Shown here: piece by piece, positions 61,539 to 64,000 of the stretch
How the letters are laid out: every line of letters starts with the position of its first letter
Numbering within the stretch: position 1 is the first letter of the stretch
NCBI GenBank assembly: GCA_964577115.1
Contig: CAZNXJ010000005.1
Location: 62,001-126,000 of the forward strand
Origin: CAZNXJ01 sp964577115
Lineage (GTDB): Bacteria; Planctomycetota; Planctomycetia; Pirellulales; Pirellulaceae
Reading direction: 5' to 3'
DNA length: 64,000 nt
Program-made: the position numbers and the translations under genes
Notes under the pieces: generated by a model
What the model was told of the DNA's origin: nothing
What the model saw: the letters and a program-made list of their open reading frames with translations, nothing else
Databases searched by the model: none

Positions 61539-62657
61539 CTACTTCACCGGAGTGCTCATCGTGTGATGTGGCTGACGGTTCAGCAGCGTCGGGTAGTAGC
61601 TCTGCTCCTTGATGTACACGCGGCTCGGCGGAGTCGGGTAGCTCATGCCCGGCCGCTGCTTCACGTGATACACCATGCGCCCCGTCGGCTCCGGAATGTG
61701 CATGTGCGTGTGGTTCTTCATCGTGTGCGTGTGCAGACCGGCCGGCGAACCGAGCGGAATGTGCGGCGGGCCAACCAGGCCGATCGGTGTGCCCGAGTAC
61801 GGCATGCCCCAAGTCGGTGCCGTCACGCCCGCCACAAACTGCGGAGGAATGCCCGTTCGTCCAGCGACTCCTCCATGTCCGCCACCACAGCTGCAGGCGC
61901 CCCCTTCACCGGCTCCGCAGTAGCTCGCACCGACAACCGCGCCAGCCGCGAGAACGTCGTATTGCGCTTCGTTCTCAAATCCTGGCAGCTCGATGTCCTT
62001 GTTGCCCAACCGCACGACGGCCATGATCGAGCCGCGGCGATCGGCTTCGACGATCGGGTCAATGCCCGGATCGAGTCGCGTGCTGACAAGCGTTTCCACG
62101 CCGGCCAGGGCGAGTACCTGGAATTCCGGATCCGGCAGGTAGATCACCTTCGTTACGTAGTTGCCAGCGAGCACCTGTTCGAAGTCTTCTTCCGAGAACA
62201 CGACAGGTAGCGCGTTGTGAGCCAGGTAGGCCGCAGTCCGCGGCGTGGCGACCGCGATTTCCAGCGTCGGGTAGAGCTCGACGCCTTCACGCCCTGGAAT
62301 GTTGGTCAGCTTTAGACGGTACAGGCCGCCCTGGGGAAAGTTGTTGCGTCCGGGCACGACGAGCGGTGTCGAGTCGAATTGGCCCAGCCCGCCGACATCC
62401 CAGCGCACCTGCATCGATTCGGGGCGGCCGAACAGTACCTGAACCGTCGGCTGCGGGATCCCTTCACCGACACATGCCATCCCCGCTCCGACTGGCGCCG
62501 GCGGGATCAAAACGCCAGGTCCGGGGCCCGAAACACCCGGGCCGGGTTCGAGTAGACGTTCGGCCGGAGGCAGATTTGTGCCCACGGGCGAAACACAACC
62601 GATCGCCGCGAGCGTCGTGGCAATCAGCATGGTCCATGTTGGCAAACGCAGTTTCAT
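61539..62657 (-). CDS. Envelope lipoprotein with His/Thr/Pro-rich tail; paralogue of the next gene
   Basis: A 372-residue lipoprotein. The signal peptide RLPTWTMLIATTLAAIG ends in a lipobox Cys (IGCVSP). The first part has a Pro/Gly-rich stretch (PGPGVSGPGPGVLIPPAPVG). The core (about 95-240) contains LYRLKLTNIPGREGVELYPT and LPVVFSEEDFEQVLAGNYVT, then TRLDPGIDPIVEADRRGSIM. It parallels the neighbour at 60443-61309. A cysteine/glycine cluster (CGAGEGGACSCGGGHGG) and a histidine-rich tail (HTHTMKNHTHMHIP) near 285-335 are unusual and could bind metal. The ATG at 62657 is preceded by AGGGGGA. It is separated from the next gene by 229 bases (61310-61538) that hold no obvious gene. Confidence 0.83.
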   Translation of the reverse strand: MKLRLPTWTMLIATTLAAIGCVSPVGTNLPPAERLLEPGPGVSGPGPGVLIPPAPVGAGMACVGEGIPQPTVQVLFGRPESMQVRWDVGGLGQFDSTPLVVPGRNNFPQGGLYRLKLTNIPGREGVELYPTLEIAVATPRTAAYLAHNALPVVFSEEDFEQVLAGNYVTKVIYLPDPEFQVLALAGVETLVSTRLDPGIDPIVEADRRGSIMAVVRLGNKDIELPGFENEAQYDVLAAGAVVGASYCGAGEGGACSCGGGHGGVAGRTGIPPQFVAGVTAPTWGMPYSGTPIGLVGPPHIPLGSPAGLHTHTMKNHTHMHIPEPTGRMVYHVKQRPGMSYPTPPSRVYIKEQSYYPTLLNRQPHHTMSTPVK

Positions 62658-63001
62658 GATTTCCCCCTGAGCGATACCCCCCGGCCCATGACCGGCGTCA
62701 CTGCCGGGGCATCGAGGAGCAATGTCCGTACTTGCTGTCCGTGTTCGGTCTGCTTCCTGCTCGGCATTCCGTGCCGGGCCTCGCTCAATGAGCTCGTGGA
62801 GGCGGCCGATTGGCATGGACCTGCTTTGCCAGGATTCCTAGAATGCCAACCCTGCCAACTCGAGCCGTCAGCGCAAGGGCTGCACGTCGAGCCGCTGGGT
62901 CGATCCACGCGACGATATGTTGCACGCGGAAAGAACGTCTCTGACGGATATGTTCGGCGCGATACATCGGGAATCTTTGGAAAAACCCACGCAACCGCGC
63001 G
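62658..63001. other. Divergent intergenic region before the final secreted-protein gene
   Basis: About 340 bases between the lipoprotein cluster (minus) and the secreted protein at 63002 (plus). Promoters for both sides should be here, but I could not fix a clear pair. No gene is supported. Confidence 0.4.
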
Positions 63002-63832
63002 ATGAAGTACACCTTGCCTATTCTGTCGGCCGTTCTTGTCGCCGCCTTTATTGCAGCCGCCGCACTGCGAGGCGAAACGCCGTCGAGCGACGCCTTGCAC
63101 TCCGCCGGTCAATTGCTCGTTGGTGACGCCGCTGAGCGGATCAGTCGCTACGAGTCGCTACACGCCCGCATTCGTCAGCGCGTGAACATGTTCGAACGGA
63201 AGCTGGCGGGAACGGGCAGTTACTCGCAGGCGCGCCGCGATGGGCAGGTACTCTTGCGACTGGAACTGAAACTGCCGGTCGGCAACGGCGTCACCACACT
63301 CCAGCAAGTCAACGACGGCGATCGACTCTGGACGCGCAAAGACACGCCGCTCGAGAAGCGGCTGACGTCAGTGGAACTGCGACGCGTACGCACGGCGGTC
63401 GCGCGGCGCGAGATCCCCGCCAGTCGGCTGCTCGCGCTGGGCGGACTCGGCCAGCTACTCGCCGGTATCCACGAGCAGTTCGAATTCGGCGAGCCGCGTG
63501 AAGGGACGCTCGGCGACGTCCCCGTGTGGATCATCGAAGGCCGATGGAAACAATCCGTCGGCCCGGACGGCAAGCCCCAGCCGCTGGCCAATCATCTCCC
63601 CGACGCCGTGCGCCTGGTGCTCAGCCGTTCTGATGCTTTGCCGCTGTTCCCGTTCCAAATCGATTTCAGCCGCGAACGCGAGGACGAGAAGGGGGCCAAG
63701 CAGCGCGTTTCGTTACTGGCTGTCGACTTCTACGAAGTGACGGTGGGCGGCCCGGTCGATCACCGCCTGTACGCTTACAACGCCGGCGACCAGCAAGTGA
63801 TCGACGAAACGGACCGGTATCTCAAGCGATAG
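63002..63832 (+). CDS. Exported DUF1571-like/LolA-like protein of unknown function
   Basis: A 276-residue exported protein. The signal peptide KYTLPILSAVLVAAFIAAAALRG is followed by a region of beta-strands (MFERKLAGTGSYSQARRDGQ, then LRLELKLPVGNGVTTLQQVN and DGDRLWTRKD) and PVWIIEGRWKQS, resembling the half-barrel of LolA-type or DUF1571 envelope proteins that carry hydrophobic ligands. Positively charged segments (RRVRTAVARREIPASRLLAL) precede a helix. The end is AGDQQVIDETDRYLKR. I assign only the fold class. The ATG at 63002 directly follows a weak purine-rich stretch. The gene is divergent from the lipoprotein cluster and may belong to the same envelope function. Confidence 0.72.
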   Translation: MKYTLPILSAVLVAAFIAAAALRGETPSSDALHSAGQLLVGDAAERISRYESLHARIRQRVNMFERKLAGTGSYSQARRDGQVLLRLELKLPVGNGVTTLQQVNDGDRLWTRKDTPLEKRLTSVELRRVRTAVARREIPASRLLALGGLGQLLAGIHEQFEFGEPREGTLGDVPVWIIEGRWKQSVGPDGKPQPLANHLPDAVRLVLSRSDALPLFPFQIDFSREREDEKGAKQRVSLLAVDFYEVTVGGPVDHRLYAYNAGDQQVIDETDRYLKR

Positions 63833-64000
63833 TTGGGATGAGCCGCAAGTTGCCAGCAAGCGGTTCGCCAAGTGCGATAATCAAGCGCCGCCCGCATTGC
63901 AGCCCTCGCACACACGCGCCACGCCTACGGCATGCGACTCGCGAATCTGCGCTTACGTTGCCGTTCGACGCGAAGCCAACTGGATCGCGACGCGCAATGC

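Overview
The window is GC-rich, gene-dense chromosome of a planctomycete, most likely of the Pirellulales type. Family markers support this: two DUF1501 proteins, a PSD1-cytochrome/DUF1549/DUF1553 protein, a DUF1559 protein, a giant secreted protein with an LEPR-XLL-like N-terminal motif, a small membrane protein starting with an NPYAAP motif, a eukaryote-like Ser/Thr kinase with a membrane anchor, and many secreted or lipoprotein genes of unknown role. Assignments come from motif reading; no database search was run.

Layout. 1-7.3 kb: minus-strand F1Fo ATP synthase operon (atpZ-like, atpI-like, atpB, atpE, atpF, atpH, atpA, atpG, start of atpD) with a good sigma70-type promoter at 7258-7286. 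Subunits a, b and c all carry unusual N-terminal additions. 8-14.4 kb: a DUF4912 protein, an orphan larE, a Ser/Thr kinase, tRNA-Glu(CTC) with its terminator, a zinc-ribbon protein and a ROK-type kinase. 14.6-15.2 kb: a decayed vgrG-like gene. 15.4-25.3 kb: a small membrane protein, a ceramidase-like enzyme, a penicillin-acylase-family enzyme and a 1552-residue secreted metalloprotease/Calx-beta-like protein with eight exact 345-bp repeats. 25.9-29.2 kb: DUF1501 overlapping a GT39-type glycosyltransferase. 29.3-34.6 kb: an enolase-superfamily enzyme coupled to a secreted GH32-like protein, then a triple-PDZ secreted protein. 35-38 kb: a SelA-like PLP enzyme, two methyltransferases and a broken GNAT gene. 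38.3-45 kb: DUF1549/DUF1553, DUF1501, mannonate dehydratase, an Nramp-like transporter and a 55-residue cysteine-containing protein. 45-53 kb: a sarcosine oxidase-like enzyme, two secreted low-complexity proteins, holA, a DUF1559 protein and KDPG aldolase. 53.7-64 kb: a small SHOCT-like membrane protein, clpX with a strong terminator, an aminotransferase, a secreted alpha/beta hydrolase, a cluster of three envelope proteins and a final secreted protein.

Functional threads. Sugar-acid use is suggested by mannonate dehydratase, KDPG aldolase, an enolase-superfamily enzyme and a SelA-like enzyme, although they are not in one operon. Polysaccharide or glycoconjugate scavenging is suggested by the GH32-like protein, the esterase-like hydrolase, the ceramidase-like protein and the DUF1501/DUF1553 proteins. 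The rest is envelope biology plus housekeeping genes (ATP synthase, holA, clpX, tRNA-Glu). A degenerate palindromic GGAT-type repeat occurs in at least four intergenic gaps. I see no CRISPR array, rRNA operon, intact insertion sequence or prophage. The strongest candidates for novelty are the extended Fo subunits, the three-gene envelope cluster, the HTH-bearing penicillin acylase homologue and the vgrG relic.
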